Source: Atkinsonella hypoxylon (Eukaryota; Ascomycota; Sordariomycetes; Hypocreales; Clavicipitaceae). Taken from it: 64,000 nt of DNA. The notes beneath the pieces are model-generated. The model made no database searches. It worked only from the letters and a program-made list of their open reading frames with translations, and was not told the origin of the DNA. Each line of letters begins with the position of its first letter. Position 1 is the stretch's first letter. Both the position numbers and the translations under genes were made by a program. Below are positions 48,479 through 62,063 of this stretch, piece after piece. Location of the stretch: assembly GCA_000729835.1 (NCBI GenBank), contig JFHB01000001.1:558001-622000 (forward strand), read 5' to 3'.

Positions 48479-49824
48479 TTTATACGTAAATAGCAACTGT
48501 AAATAGAATCGGGGCGGTGCATCCAGCGAATAATAAATTCGATGTAGTAATGCGTAGAATACATTAAAATCTCGCAGTGAGAAGTTACATTTTAAATCTT
48601 TGCATTTCGCAGATCAGCCCATCTAATGGCACCTGTGTTCTGGTAACGTGCTAAAGAGGGTGTTTGCGCCCACCGATATGCTGGACCTGCGAGACGGCCG
48701 TGACAATATATGGATACAGAACTGAATTGGGAGACGGTTCGCGATAACTAACGGATGATTCGTCTTGGACAAACGGGCTGAGTGGACGGCAGGAGAGGCT
48801 ATGTCGACTACATACACCGTCTTGCTCAGATGAGAACACAGGCCTCGTCGTGAAAGCATTCAGGCTGCTGGAACTGGGACGGGTTCCGTCGGTGGCCGGC
48901 AGCGGCATCTGAAGACTGAAGACTGAAGGCGAGGTAATGACTAATGACTTATCAGCTCGTGTTTGCTCTTGGCTTGGATGATCTGTGGCTTGAATCTTGA
49001 ATGCAAAATCGCAGCGCTTCCATTTCGCTTGCCGACCCACTTTGGCCAAGCGCCGATGATTCGTCCATGATTCGTGGTGGTAGTGGTGGTGGTAGTGGTG
49101 GTGGTAGTGGTGGTGGTAGTGGTGGTTTAGGCTGGCACGCGGGGGTCAATATAATCCGACCCTCGGCACCAGCAGGTGGAACGGGCAGCGAGGGCGGCTT
49201 AAATTGACCGCGCCTTGGCTTGGCTGGGTTTCGTTCAGCCCAATTCACTGCGGCGAGCCCGTGTCCACCTTGCCGCCAACGTCTGTCTGGCCTTCGAGTC
49301 TTGGCCAATGCCCACCTCCCTCCCTCCGCCCCCCTCTGCCCCCGTGCTCGCCGCCTGGCTCCTCAGATTTCTCATCCCAGAGACTGGATCCCTGTGGTTT
49401 CTCTTTCCTTCCATACCTGCACATAACTACACCTTCTCAAACGACTTCCTCCTCTGCTGCACACCCGAAACATCAGCAACTTTGTCAAACACCAGCCGGC
49501 CATCGTGCACGTCGTCCGGATTCTTTTCGTACTTGGCAACGATTCTCTCTTCCAACTACATCCTGGACGACTCTTATTCTGTCTTGCACACAGTCTGGGC
49601 AGATTAGACTTCACCGAGCACAGTCTGTTCTTTGAAGTGCGTTAATCTCTGGCCTGCTGTCGCCTTTCCTAACCACCCGTATCGCTGGCGTTCCCCTTCC
49701 CCTCTGGGTCTCTATAAGGAATACAAGGGAAAAGGAAAAAAAAAAGAAAAAAGATAGAAAGGCTAACTATGACCCTGCAGCACAAAGCGATCTCGTGAAC
49801 ACACCACATCACAAATCGTCAAAA
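48479..49824. other. 1.35-kb spacer, ubc4 promoter side
   Basis: Between glutaryl-CoA dehydrogenase and ubc4, both on the plus strand. It holds the GGTGGT minisatellite at 49075-49133 and a pyrimidine-rich tract before ubc4. No gene is recognised. Confidence 0.6.
49075..49133. repeat. 12-nt minisatellite (GGTGGTGGTAGT)
   Basis: Four to five tandem copies about 700 bp upstream of ubc4. Reading it as a Gly-Ser repeat protein is possible but unsupported by flanks. Confidence 0.9.
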
Positions 49825-51026
<1,202 letters not shown>

Positions 51027-52573
51027 TGACAAGAGCGACATTTTTCTCTTTTGCAAGGCAATCGAGATGGGAGAGGATTTCTAATCAAAGCGATTATTGA
51101 CACACTGATATCGTCAGAATGCGAAGCAGACTATGTGCAACATGCCAAACAGTCTAGCTTTAGAACGCACTGGCTGAGCTGTTTCTGTTTCTGATGACAT
51201 TGAAGGCGAGGTTTTGTGGTTGGGGTAACGACAGCACAATTAGACAGATCGCATTCAGCTACTTAAGGGATATCATGCGGCTGGGCCTTTTTTTTCTTCT
51301 CTTCTGCATTAATGATGTGTGCAATGGCATTTATTTTGCTTGGTATATCATTATAGGACGCGTCTCTTCAAATGCATCTGCAGACGTGGCGTAAGATGTC
51401 GTTCGAAGCAACATTGAATGGTGGCAAGTTGTAAATGCACATGGAGCAAAGAGCCGTATTAGTAAACGTAGTGAGAATGGCTATTGTTTGACGAGCACAA
51501 ATCATGTATCAATGACAGCATGAAGTATGCCTTTGAAAAGTCGAACAATTACCTCGTAGCGGCTGATGAAAAAGTCGGGACAAGTCACATAATATGTCAT
51601 TTTTGATGCGGTATATGATCTTTGATCATCATCGAGCAAGTTGCCACCAGCACGACGACAATATAGCAATATCTGGACACCTTAGCTTCACCTTCATTCA
51701 GCACTCGTGTTGTTTGGCAGGGGTGAGAAAGTTGTGAGATCATTGAGACCAGGTGGAGTGAAACGGTGGGGTGGTAGGATATTGTTACAACAAGACGTTT
51801 GGCGAGTCGTTGATTATACGATCGCTCACGAACTCCAGCGATTAAACCCCCATGTGAGATATACACCTTTGGAAATAAGTTTTCAGAAATGATGGGAGTT
51901 CGAAAGGTGGGCGTTGGGGAGACGAAAAGACGAAGCTCTTACGATTTCTGTGCCTGGGTTGTGTTGCGGCGATGTATGCTGGCAAATGAGTAAGTTAGAG
52001 TAAGTCGGTCGTAAGGCAGGTGCGGCCAGCGGCTCGACCTGGGGTATCTTTCGCAGGCACAACTAGGGCTGGCGTGACGAGCCGTGTCGCAGCAGGGTTT
52101 GATGACGCCAAACCTGACACTGCACCGCATCACCTTTCGCTCTAACGTCCGGTAGCCTCCGCTCGATGCCGCCTCAGGTGCTGAAATGGCTATCTATCAG
52201 CATGCAAATTTTGCCGTGGATAGGTGCCGGCGGCGGTGTCGTTGGCGGGAAATGGCACTTCCTACAGTCCACAGAGACTGGAGAAATCATCAGAACAGAC
52301 GGCATCACGACCCGACAACTCTAGAGAACACGGGTTCTTTCCAAGCTGTTGTATGGCGGTGGGCTTCGAGCGGAAGACGTTTTCGACAGGCTATCTGAAC
52401 TTGTTATACTTCTTAACCTAGATGGATGGTTCTGCTACGGAGTAGATACAGCAATTCTGGCATGGCCGTTTCGGATCATACATAACTAGGTATCTACTGG
52501 AGGGTTACGTATACGGAGTCTCGCTGTCGTCCTTATTTCTCCCACCTCGACCCTCCCTGGACCCGTTGTCGCA

Positions 52574-52600
52574 GGTTGGCCAGGTTGGCCAGGTTGGCCC
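52574..52600. repeat. 9-nt repeat (AGGTTGGCC) x3
   Basis: Three perfect tandem copies. Confidence 0.85.
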
Positions 52601-53331
52601 CATCTTGAATCAAGGGAGACTGAACACGCTACCGCGGTTTGACAGCTCTCCAGAGCGGATCTTCAGCGACAGAGCAGGCGCAGATGTGCCGATGGGCTGT
52701 GCATGCTTGGCTTTCTGCACGAGCGCGACTCATGGAAAATGGAAAGGGTTGGGTTCAGATATTGGTTGTTGGCGGCTTTGGACATGTTCAGGCGTTCTAG
52801 TGCCAAGGAATATTGATCTCATAAAGCACCGTCTTTTTACTTCCATCTCAAAAGGCTTGCCTCTTTCCCGTCCCTTTTCAAGTTGCTTTTTTTTTTGACC
52901 CAAGTCCACCTGACGAAGTTTGAAGGTTCCCTTTCCTCTTCAGATGTTGTTTCAAATAAGACCCGATTTGCAGACGTGGCGCACGATTCTTACCTAGTAG
53001 GGAGTCTTGCGACGTCTTGGACTGTGCCCGCCCTTCTTTTTAAAGAAAGTTGACCCCATTTTCTATTTCATTACGTACCTAAGCGGGAAAATCATTGAGA
53101 CCTTGTAATAGGTGTCCCTGTCTTGTTTTCTCTTCTATCAGGCGTCATCCACTGCTAATTGAGCTTCGGGACATGTCTTTCTTTTGAGTGCACCACATCC
53201 CTTGGATCCTTTTCACTTTCCTCAACGACAAAACTCTTATATTCTCTCTTCAGCAGGCTCTGAATTACTTTTCTCGGTGCAGAAATACAACGCTGGTCGT
53301 TTAATTTGAACTACAGTGCACCTTAATCTCC

Positions 53332-53352
53332 ATGTTCAGTTCTATCGAGTGA
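53332..53352 (+). promoter_or_regulatory. possible upstream ORF of noxB (6 codons)
   Basis: ATG TTC AGT TCT ATC GAG TGA lies 144 nt before the noxB ATG and out of its frame. If inside the transcript leader it could lower translation of noxB; transcript start is unknown. Confidence 0.3.
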
Positions 53353-53495
53353 CGCAAAGTATTTGTCCGATCACACAAACGCTTTCCTTTGCTACCGCCG
53401 TTTTTCAAGGGCCGACAGGGAAACCTCTTGTCCTTCGACGAGAGCTTCTGATAAAGTACCGCCGGAGAACAACAATAAAGCCACCAACGACTTCG

Positions 53496-55292
53496 ATGAG
53501 CTATTCCTCTAGGGGTTCCGATGCGGGCTATGAACGGCCTTCAGAGCGGTCGAGATGGACGCCGCTTACACGGATGCTCCTGTCTGGCGAGATGACACAG
53601 GAAAAGCAACAAGAACTTTCTTCAAAAGCAAAATTTGACCGATGGATGATCAACGAGGGATACCGACGAGTGTTTGTTTTTGTGTTCATGGTTACGCACG
53701 CTCTCATCTTCACCTTTGCTTCGGTCCACTTCTCAATGAAAGACAGTTTACAAAGCGCCAGAGAACTATTCGGCTTCACTTACGTCGTTTCAAGATCGGC
53801 TGCGACCGTGCTGCATGTTGACGTCGCCATCATCTTGTTTCCTGTGTGTCGAACCTTGATTTCACTTATGCGCCAGACGCCACTCAACGGCATCATTCAG
53901 TTCGATAAGAACATTACTTTTCACATTACCACCGCCTGGTCAATGGTCTTCTTCGCCTTTGTACATACGATAGCACACTGGCATAATTTTGCTCGAGTCG
54001 CGGCTAGTAACAATTTGGGCTTTTACGGATGGCTTCTGGCCAATTTTGCCTCTGGACCCGGCTGGACAGGGTATATAATGCTCATTGCGCTGGTGGCCAT
54101 AGTCATTACCTCAGTCGAGAAGCCTCGCCGCGCCAACTATGAACGTTTCTGGTACACGCACCACATGTTTATTGTCTTCTTCTTCTTCTGGTCGCTGCAT
54201 GGAGCGTTCTGCATGATCCAGCCGGATGTGGCGCCTTTCTGCGTCAGCGTTGGTACTTCCGCCATTGGCGTCTTTTGGCAGTATTGGATGTACGGAGGCT
54301 TTATTTACCTGGCCGAGCGTGTCGCTCGAGAGATCCGTGGTCGACATAAGACGTATATTTCCAAGGTTATCCAACACCCGAGCCAGGTATGCGAGATTCA
54401 GATCAAAAAGGAGAATACAAAGACGCGTGCTGGCCAGTATATTTTCCTCTGCTGTCCTTCTGTATCGCTGTGGCAGTATCATCCTTTCACACTCACCAGC
54501 GCTCCTGAGGAGGACTACATCTCGATTCACATGCGCTGTCAGGGCGACTTCACCATGGCGCTGTCTCAGGCTCTGGGGTGTGAATGGGGCAAGAAGGGAG
54601 AGGGAGAGATAAGCAAGATTGTTGGTGTTGACGGAGACAGCAACGGCGTCGATCCTGCGCTTCAGAGAGTCCTGCCGCGAGTTTATATCGACGGGCCGTT
54701 TGGCTCGGCATCAGAAGACGTCTTCAAGTATGAGACTTCCATCTTGGTGGGTGCCGGTATTGGTGTCACGCCGTTTGCCTCCATCCTAAAGTCAATATGG
54801 TATCGCATGAACTACCCCCAGAAGAAGACACGTCTGTCAAAAGTATACTTTTTCTGGATCTGCCGTGATTTTGAATCGTTCGAATGGTTCCGCTCTCTGC
54901 TATTAGCCGTCGAGGCTCAAGATGTCGAGCATCGCATCGAGATACACACCTACCTGACAGCCAAGATTAAAGCCGACGACGCAACCAACATCATGATCAA
55001 CGATGCCAACGCCGACAAGGATACAATCACAGGTTTGAGGAGTCCGACCAGCTTTGGTCGGCCAAACTGGGACATGATCTTCCGCAGCATCAGAAAATTG
55101 CATTGCCCTGGAGAAGCAGGCGTCTTCTTTTGTGGTCCCAAGGGTCTGGGCAGCACATTGCACACGTATTGCAATAAGTACACCGAACCTGGGTACGTTC
55201 ATTTACCGTCACCAGTAACTTACTTGTCATGGAAAAAGAGAGACTAACGTGATGATAGCTTTTCGTATGTCTGGGGTAAAGAAAATTTCTAA
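53496..55292 (+). CDS. noxB: NADPH oxidase NoxB (Nox2), catalytic subunit
   Basis: A membrane NADPH oxidase that passes electrons across the membrane to O2, giving superoxide; in fungi it acts with NoxR in ascospore germination and hyphal or penetration-peg development. Exons 53496-55192 and 55259-55292 (intron 66 nt) give 576 residues. An N-terminal cytosolic part of about 45 residues (MSYSSRGSD...) ending LLSGEMTQEKQQ is typical of NoxB and absent from NoxA. Six membrane segments follow, with heme-ligand His pairs in RSAATVLHVDVAII, FHITTAWSMVFFAFVHTIAH and FWYTHHMFIVFFFFWSLHG. The FAD site is WQYHPFTLTSAP, the NADPH sites are ILVGAGIGVTPFASILKS and GVFFCGPKGLGS, and the C-terminus is SYVWGKENF. 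The next upstream in-frame codons contain no ATG, so the start is secure. Confidence 0.97.
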
Positions 55293-57968
55293 GTGCATGC
55301 GCGGTCGGGAAATAAGGAAAAAGAAATATGCAGTCACCCCTCCCTCAATTTATACCCAGCAATAGTCGCAGGCATGCGTTCCTTTCTTCAAAATCGACAT
55401 GACAGACCCCTGGTTTTCCTTGTCATCCTCTTGGTCTTTTTTATTTATTTCATTTTTCCCTTTTTCTTGTCGACGGACTTGACGAGGTAGCTTTGTGATG
55501 GATATAGAGCGGTGATTGGGGGACGCTATTCTGGCTGTTTGAGCCTGCGATGCCGGACGCGACACTATAGAAGGTAGGTGCGAGGGTTGATAAGCTTGAT
55601 GATGGGTGGGAGGAGAGAGGGAGGCCTTGATTTCTGTAGAAAATACAATGGCTTTCTTGATCGGAGGCTGTTCCAAATGAACAACCGCTGTTTACAGCCT
55701 GGCTGGACACCACTACGGACCGGACCCTCACATGGCCTCTCTGGCGTTTTGGACTCGTTTGGACTCGACAAGGGACGATTGGAGTGAGTTGATGAGGATT
55801 AGTAAGGTGCTTGCGAAAAATTTTTCGTTGATCTATCTTGGATTAAAGCCATTTCCACGGATGCGGGGCGACTATTTTTGCGAGCATTCATGCAAGGCCC
55901 AGCCGAAGACGCCGAAGCCCATGTCGTGCCTTCGTCGTCCCTGAGCAGAATCTTCCGCGGTGGGCTCCCGTGTTTGGTCTTTTTTTTTTTTTTTTTTTTC
56001 TTGGGGGGGGGGTTATGGCTCAAGCGCGCTGACGATTAAGGCGGTATAACGGACTATGCGCCTTGTGGATTGTTATCCAAGTCCAAACCTCGTATCGGAG
56101 GGTCACTGCTTTTATTTCATTTTTCTTCGTGAGGGTCGTCCTGCGCCACAGTCACGATGGACCCTCGTGACCGAGAAGAGACATATTAATTCGGGTTCGG
56201 GGATTTACGTCCATGGAATAATCTGGGCGTTAGCGGCGATAGCATGGGCCGCGAGTCATAGCCGCCAAGGGGATTTAGGCTCTTGTCCAATGACGGAATT
56301 GGTTATTTTGAACGTATTTATGCATCTGCCAGCGTACCGAGGCGATGAACGCTGCAGAAATTTGGACACGACGGTGAATACTATCTGATGACGCCATAAA
56401 GGGTGTTTTGCGCACTAATACTACCCTTTTCCCTGCACCGAAACTCCGTCCAGGCCTGTCTTTCATTTCTAGCTTTGGTTTTTGAGACCTTTGATCCTTG
56501 GTGACCATTGTGCTATAACCGGAGACTGCACAAAGACCACACCGCACTTCTCACGCCCATTGAGGCTATGCATAAGTACCCTCGGATGTTGTCTATGCCT
56601 GCGTGCCTGGGTCAGGTACCTGGGCAGCAACTGGGTGACATTTTATTCGAGACCTTACCTGGCGTAGTGGGGGAAGTGACTGGTCTCGGCTAAAAAATCC
56701 TTCATCGGGGAGGTACTTGCGGGGAGTCAAACCCGGTGACCCCGTTGCCATGCGGAGACATTGCGGCCCAGGGCAAATTGAATGGCGCTCACTCGCCTAT
56801 CACCTACTAGGTGGGTACGTGCCACGCGGGGTGACAGATTAATCCGACCCTCAGCACAGACAACGGAAGGGGCATTGATGGCTGGATTAATTTATGATGG
56901 CATCACCTGTGGTGGCTGGTGAAACCCACTGTATTAGCGCGGCTGCCGGTGTTACTAGACATTCATTGGTCTGGTCCTGCCAAGGTGGCGGCAACCACTA
57001 ATAGCTGCCAATGCCAATGAGGCGGCAAGCAAATTGGTTGATCCGAGTATGCACCCATCTGACCTGACCATTGAAGATACCTTAGCTGACCATTCTCATC
57101 CTAATCCCTAATCCCTAATTCAGATTTTTATATTTTTTTTTTCTTAAAATTTATGTGTAAAATATCTGTTCTACCCTTAAGCCCTTTCCACTAACCCCAA
57201 CTCTACGTCTACTGGTTACTTTAAGGTCCCTCTAATGGTCAAGCGAGGTCACTTAGTGATGGTCAGGTCAGGTCAGGTTACAAGGGGGGGGCGCGTGGTC
57301 GGGTTGTCTGAACACCAGTCGTGCCTGCCCAGACCCGCAGGACCCGTCTTGTTCCTTCTCACCTTTCCCCCTTCGCATCCCTTCTTCGTCTCACCTGATA
57401 TTTTCCATCCATCCCCTCTCTCGTTCTCAACACCCAACCATTGTCCGGTCTATTCAGGCAGTCACATTTTCACATTTTTTTTCCTTTTCTTTGCTGTAGT
57501 TTTTTCCTTTTCACATTCTTCGTCCAGCATCACACTACAGCCGATCGCTTATTTTCTTAGTTCCGTTTTCTCCGAGGCCCGATTCGGCCGGCAGCCACAG
57601 GCATTTTTCCGTCGTCCCAAACTCACGTCGTAACCACAGCCAGCCGTTTTTTTTTTTTTTTTTTTTTTTGAATTTATCGAATTACTTTGCGCACAAGCCG
57701 GATGCCATCTTTGAAAGAAGAGTTCTGACTACTTTCATCGCGATCCGTGCTCACCGAACGAATTTCGACACAGTCTCTCTTTCGCTGACTTGAGAGGAGC
57801 AACCCGGACCGTCTGAATTAGCATTATCGGAGCACCAGTTTGGAAGGCCTCGCACGCGAGCGGCCTTCAATCTTCGAAAAACAAACTGCGCATTGGGCTT
57901 CGCTCAAACGATCCCGTTGAGACGATTTTTGCATTGTCTGGCGTAGATATAATCTCTTCGGTTTGAAT
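55293..57968. other. 2.7-kb spacer upstream of the Mid2/WSC-like gene
   Basis: Holds a T-run/G-run (55979-56012), T-runs at about 57641-57669 and a C/T-rich region from about 57330 on that suggests a long 5' leader. Around 56710-56790 the minus strand has a GGTTTGACTC box similar to a tRNA T-arm but no cloverleaf partner. No gene is seen. Confidence 0.5.
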
Positions 57969-59465
57969 ATGCGTCTATGCTGGGGACTTGTTCTGGGCGC
58001 CACCCTTGGCGCTCAGGCAAACCGGATTGTTGCTCGTCAGGCTCTTAGCACTAGCCCGCAAGCCCCTTTGACGACTTCAACCTCCGAGATTACTGGAAAT
58101 ACAAGACAAAGTTCGACGACAAGCACAATAGGTCCCATCACCACTGCCAGTGGCGGTGCAAGTGGAGGCGCCAGTGGAGACCAAAGCGATACGACTGTGC
58201 AGGTCACCCGTACCGTTACTCAAGGCGGCGGCGGAAGCACAGTCACCAGTACGACGACGGTGTCCGTCAGCACTGTTGTGACCGTCTCCGTCACAACTAC
58301 CGATATAGCCACCACGACAGTGACTAGTAACGATAGCGAGACGGCCACAAAGGTCATCTATGTCACTTCTACCCAACTCGTCAACGCCAAGCGTGCCGTG
58401 GAGGATGATGTCTATATTGGTGATGCTCCTGCTCACGTTGAGGCCCGAGCTACCCCTGTCCCAGAAGCTGTTGCTCACCAGCCTGGCGACTCTTGGTTTC
58501 AACGTCTTCGAAACAAACAAAGACGCGCCATTGTCACGAACGAGGTTACTGCCTTTGTCAGCGCTGCTGGTGAGGATTCGACTGTGCTCGTGACTGCTAC
58601 AATGACGATTAAGTCTACAACAACCACACTGATCCACACTACGTCTTTTGTCACCGAAACCGTGCAAGCGAATGCCAAGACTACTATTACCACCACCTCT
58701 ACTATCATCGTGAAGGTGACGCAAGTGTCCACCGGAGTTCTTGAGACCTCTACTTCAGTTCCCACTGGAGACGCCGGCAGCGGAATGAACAGCAATAATA
58801 ACAACAATGGTGGCGGCCTCTCCTCCGGTGCCAAGGCTGGCATCGGCGCCGGTGTTGCTATTGCAGGTTTGCTTGCCATTGGAGCCATCATTCTCTATTG
58901 TATGAGACGACGTCGCACACCCCAGCCCGATCCCGATGATTTGCTCGGCCCTTCTTCTGAGGTCCCAGTTAGCGCCGGTCGCGGTGGCTCTCGCAGCTCG
59001 CGACCCATGTCCGAAGGACTGACGTCTACTCCCGGTGCCGTCCCTCACCGCAGCCCAATTCTTCCCAATGTCCAGCCTGAGGGCTACCGAGGAACGGCCA
59101 TGGGAGACGGTCGTGCCGGTTACGCTAAGCCCGAGACCTATGGCGCTGCCTTTGCCCCTAACCGAAGCATGACCACAAACACCAGAAACAGCACCCTGTC
59201 CCCTGGAGATCATTTGCCAAGACATGCTACTCCAGAGACGAACACTGCATCAGTCAGCCCCATATCACCCAGACTTGATACCGTCGAGCTGGGCAATGAT
59301 GGCACTGCGGGGAAGTGGCATCAGTCTGAGGCTGCCGAGATGGCTACTGATTATCCGGGGGCTGCCAGGTGGCGCGCCGATAACGTACACGAGATTGACA
59401 GCCAACCTGTTATGTCGCATCAGAGCGGGCCAGTATATGAAATGCCAACTGAAAACTACAGATAG
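57969..59465 (+). CDS. Mid2/WSC-like single-pass membrane protein (Ser/Thr-rich stalk)
   Basis: The ATG at 57969 gives 498 residues (a TTG two codons earlier is not needed). The layout is that of fungal cell-wall stress sensors: signal peptide MRLCWGLVLGATLGAQA; a long Ser/Thr/Val-rich extracellular stalk (TSTTTVSVSTVVTVSVTTT, TTTSTIIVKVTQVST) likely to be O-mannosylated; an Asn/Gly linker; one membrane segment (about 288-312, AKAGIGAGVAIAGLLAIGAI-ILYC); a basic stop-transfer MRRRRTP; and a cytosolic tail of about 185 residues rich in Pro/Ser and ending MPTENYR. No WSC cysteine domain is present, so it is closer to Mid2-type proteins. Such sensors signal to Rho1/PKC. A sensor role here is inference from architecture only. 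No intron. Confidence 0.82.
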   Translation: MRLCWGLVLGATLGAQANRIVARQALSTSPQAPLTTSTSEITGNTRQSSTTSTIGPITTASGGASGGASGDQSDTTVQVTRTVTQGGGGSTVTSTTTVSVSTVVTVSVTTTDIATTTVTSNDSETATKVIYVTSTQLVNAKRAVEDDVYIGDAPAHVEARATPVPEAVAHQPGDSWFQRLRNKQRRAIVTNEVTAFVSAAGEDSTVLVTATMTIKSTTTTLIHTTSFVTETVQANAKTTITTTSTIIVKVTQVSTGVLETSTSVPTGDAGSGMNSNNNNNGGGLSSGAKAGIGAGVAIAGLLAIGAIILYCMRRRRTPQPDPDDLLGPSSEVPVSAGRGGSRSSRPMSEGLTSTPGAVPHRSPILPNVQPEGYRGTAMGDGRAGYAKPETYGAAFAPNRSMTTNTRNSTLSPGDHLPRHATPETNTASVSPISPRLDTVELGNDGTAGKWHQSEAAEMATDYPGAARWRADNVHEIDSQPVMSHQSGPVYEMPTENYR

Positions 59466-60639
59466 TCGTGACTCGCTCATAGTTTGAGGATGAGTATCAA
59501 TAAAGACGCAAAAGGGTGCCACGGTTCTTGTAAGAGTGTTGCTCCAAGAACTTAATTACCAGGATTAAATATTGTTTGATTGGAAATGGACATAAGGGCA
59601 CATATTCGGGATTACCGGATCACATGCTGGCGGTCGGCAAAGTATCGTGTTGGGCAATCCTGGCAAATACAATTCGAGCTTTTTGTGTATATATAGCTTG
59701 TTGGGTCCGAGACAGTTCTCTTAACGTGGAACTTTGAATAAACATGTTAATAATCTGAGATGAGTCTTGTTGTCCTTCAATGGCCCGCGAGTATTGTAGA
59801 AGGGACTGTTGAATAGGATGAATGTTGTAAAGTGCTTCAAGCAGAATCTTGCTCTAAAATCCAACATGTATCAAGGCAGTTTATCCCATCGATGCCACAA
59901 TAGTGCCCACGGCGAAGCGGTTTTAGTTGTAAAAAACTTGTGTTCACAGCTTGAGAAGCATTGTATTGTCCGAGGTATCCAAGTCAAGTGCGAGCGATGA
60001 GTGATGCGTCCATGACTCCGTTTAGGCGCTGTGCCAATGCTGTGAAGAGAAGTGGCTGGCATGTGATAGATGAGTTGCAACCATTTCAAAAAGCTGTCAA
60101 TGACGCACAGTCAGATGTTCGACGTGACATTACTGCCTGTGTCGACGAGTGGTCTAGGCAAGAAGACTTGGACACTCCACTCGATTTATCTCTATTTAGT
60201 ACGTCTACTTTTCTGCTGGTGTCCTTCCGCGATACAATAAGGTAGGATGGCAGCCTCGGTGGCATATATCTGGTCATACTTGGACATTGCCTCTTCGATT
60301 TCAAATATCTATTCCGCACTTGTACTTTTCTGCTGATGTTCTTCCACAGTACATTAAGCTATGCTATGGTGGCCTCAACAGTGGCATGGCGAGTGTCTTT
60401 GTTCCAGAAGACTACCGCATCCCCGGTACGTTTCCTTATATGATCAAGTGGCTACGCCATCGTCGCTTTTGCCACGGGGAAAATTCCTCCTCACCCGCGA
60501 TATTAGATCAGCCTTCCCTGCCCTTACTTTGCTTTTCTCTCTTCGAGGTCGGAGGAAAAGACCAGCTTTTTCCCGGTCCCTATTTCACCACCGCTCATTG
60601 GTATCGACTCACGTGCGTGCCAGACCGAGGCCATTGCGC
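59466..60639. other. 1.2-kb convergent spacer with an internal duplication
   Basis: Between two convergent genes. It contains an imperfect direct repeat, 60191-60264 and 60308-60387. No gene is recognised. Confidence 0.55.
60191..60387. repeat. imperfect direct duplication (about 75 bp, offset about 120 bp)
   Basis: Copies share TACTTTTCTGCTGRTGTYCTTCC, split here as TACTTTTCTGCTG and CTTCC, and end in GGTGGCAT / AGTGGCAT. Several differences are G-to-A or C-to-T. Confidence 0.55.
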
Positions 60640-60999
60640 CTAGAGCAGTATCAGTCCGTACGTAACGAGCCCTACCACGAGGGTGAGCTTGCGCAGTCCA
60701 GGCTGTGACGGCCGTCTTCCTGCGTTGGTCACAGTGGGAGTCGAGGTCCTGGGGATATCAGGAGTGGTTACCCCCCGCGCTGCCGTGGTGCTATTGTGAT
60801 GGATGATGGTCTCCGTCTGTACTGCAGATGTCATTGCTGCGGTGGATGACATGCCCGTCGGCTCAATTGCTGTAATGGCCATCGAGGCCGTCGACTCCGG
60901 AGCCAGTGTCTGCGTCTGCGTCTGTGTCTGCGTCTGCGCAAATGCAAGTCCGAGTAGAGTTATCAGGACTGCAAGCAGCTTGAACGCCTTGCTGGCCAT
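60640..60999 (-). CDS. small secreted GPI-anchor-like protein with Gln-Thr repeat
   Basis: The ATG at 60999 starts a 119-residue protein. It has a signal peptide (MASKAFKLLAVLITLLGLAFA), a QTQTQTQTQT repeat at 22-31 coded by a TGCGTC-type hexamer repeat (60907-60938), a Ser/Thr-rich middle with one Asn-glycosylation site (HHNST), a Pro/Arg spacer (GRRPSQP) and a C-terminal hydrophobic tail (LTLVVGLVTYGLILL) suitable for GPI attachment. Likely a cell-wall or plasma-membrane glycoprotein; no family name can be given. Start chosen because it gives a clean signal peptide; upstream in-frame sequence (to 61371) is not protein-like. Confidence 0.72.
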   Translation of the reverse strand: MASKAFKLLAVLITLLGLAFAQTQTQTQTQTLAPESTASMAITAIEPTGMSSTAAMTSAVQTETIIHHNSTTAARGVTTPDIPRTSTPTVTNAGRRPSQPGLRKLTLVVGLVTYGLILL

Positions 61000-62063
61000 G
61001 GTAGATTTTGCTTTAGAGGGCGTGAGGGAGGAACAGAGGGAGGTTCTTGTGTGCGAGTTGAGACCTGGAACGTCGTCTTCTTCAAATGGAGTTGATGCGT
61101 TTTCGTTGGGGAGATGGATAGCTGGTTTATACCAATGTGTTCTTGCTTGTAGCGCGAGTGGTAAAAGACGACATCTTGAAAAAAACGTCCCGATCGAACA
61201 TCTTTTCTTTATACCTGGACCTACGTACGGAACACTTGCTGCACGTTCGTGTCCCATTGTCTCAAACGGCACTTGACGCGTTGCAATCAATGGGACCGCA
61301 GTCAACCGACGTGGCCAGGCACGCAATTGACGAAGCCGCGAGTTTCGAACTCCATGTCTATGAGCAAGCACTGCAATGCTCCACGGATACCGACTGCTTT
61401 ACGCTGGGCTAATCGCGGTTCCGGCATGCGGGTCTCAATGGTTTCTTGGTGCAGAGTGGAAAGCACCGCGTCTGCGTCCGCGTCCGATGTGGTTTTCACG
61501 GTCGCCCTCGTTTCTGGATCCACATGCCAACGGGGCGAGTGAGACGAATATTGAGACGAGACCCAGAATATCTACCTCACTTGCTCTTCCATGGCATGAG
61601 ACAGTCTTCTTTTGAATGCTCCCTCGCCGCTTTTCAATCAATTTCCTGTGCGCCGCCTGTCAGCGATGAGTCAGGGTCCACGAACGAGGTCTTCACCGCG
61701 GCTCGACGAGTGGTGACAATGGCGACAATGAGGCACGCTGTTTCAATTTTTACACAGCAGTGTCTGGCATACTGGATGTGAGTCCTGAACATGGTCAGTA
61801 GCCAGGTGGGAGGGTGCGTCATGACCATAGTTTAAGTGGTGGTCAGGCTGTGAGTGACACACCGACAGCAACTAGTATCTTTGCCGGCCTGGTTTCGAGT
61901 GAAGAATGAGAAATACGTTCATTCATACCGTGATCAAAGCCGAGCATTCAATCCATCTCACGCGGCTCACATTTCTGAAGACCTCGAATATTGCTGTGTC
62001 GTTTGCCTGCGTCGTTTGCCCCATCCTGGAACTCGATAAATATAATCGATCACATTTATTTCT
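61000..62063. other. 1.1-kb spacer, no gene seen
   Basis: Upstream of the GPI-like gene. Short frames only; nothing recognised. Confidence 0.55.

Noticed and set aside
49001..49207. Gly-Ser repeat frame
   Set aside because: Entirely explained by the 12-nt GGT minisatellite.
56700..56790. tRNA-like T-arm on the minus strand
   Set aside because: B-box has a T in place of the invariant C, and neither acceptor nor D-arm partner could be found.
58077..58724. 215-codon minus-strand frame
   Set aside because: Antisense shadow of the Ser/Thr-rich stalk of the Mid2/WSC-like gene.
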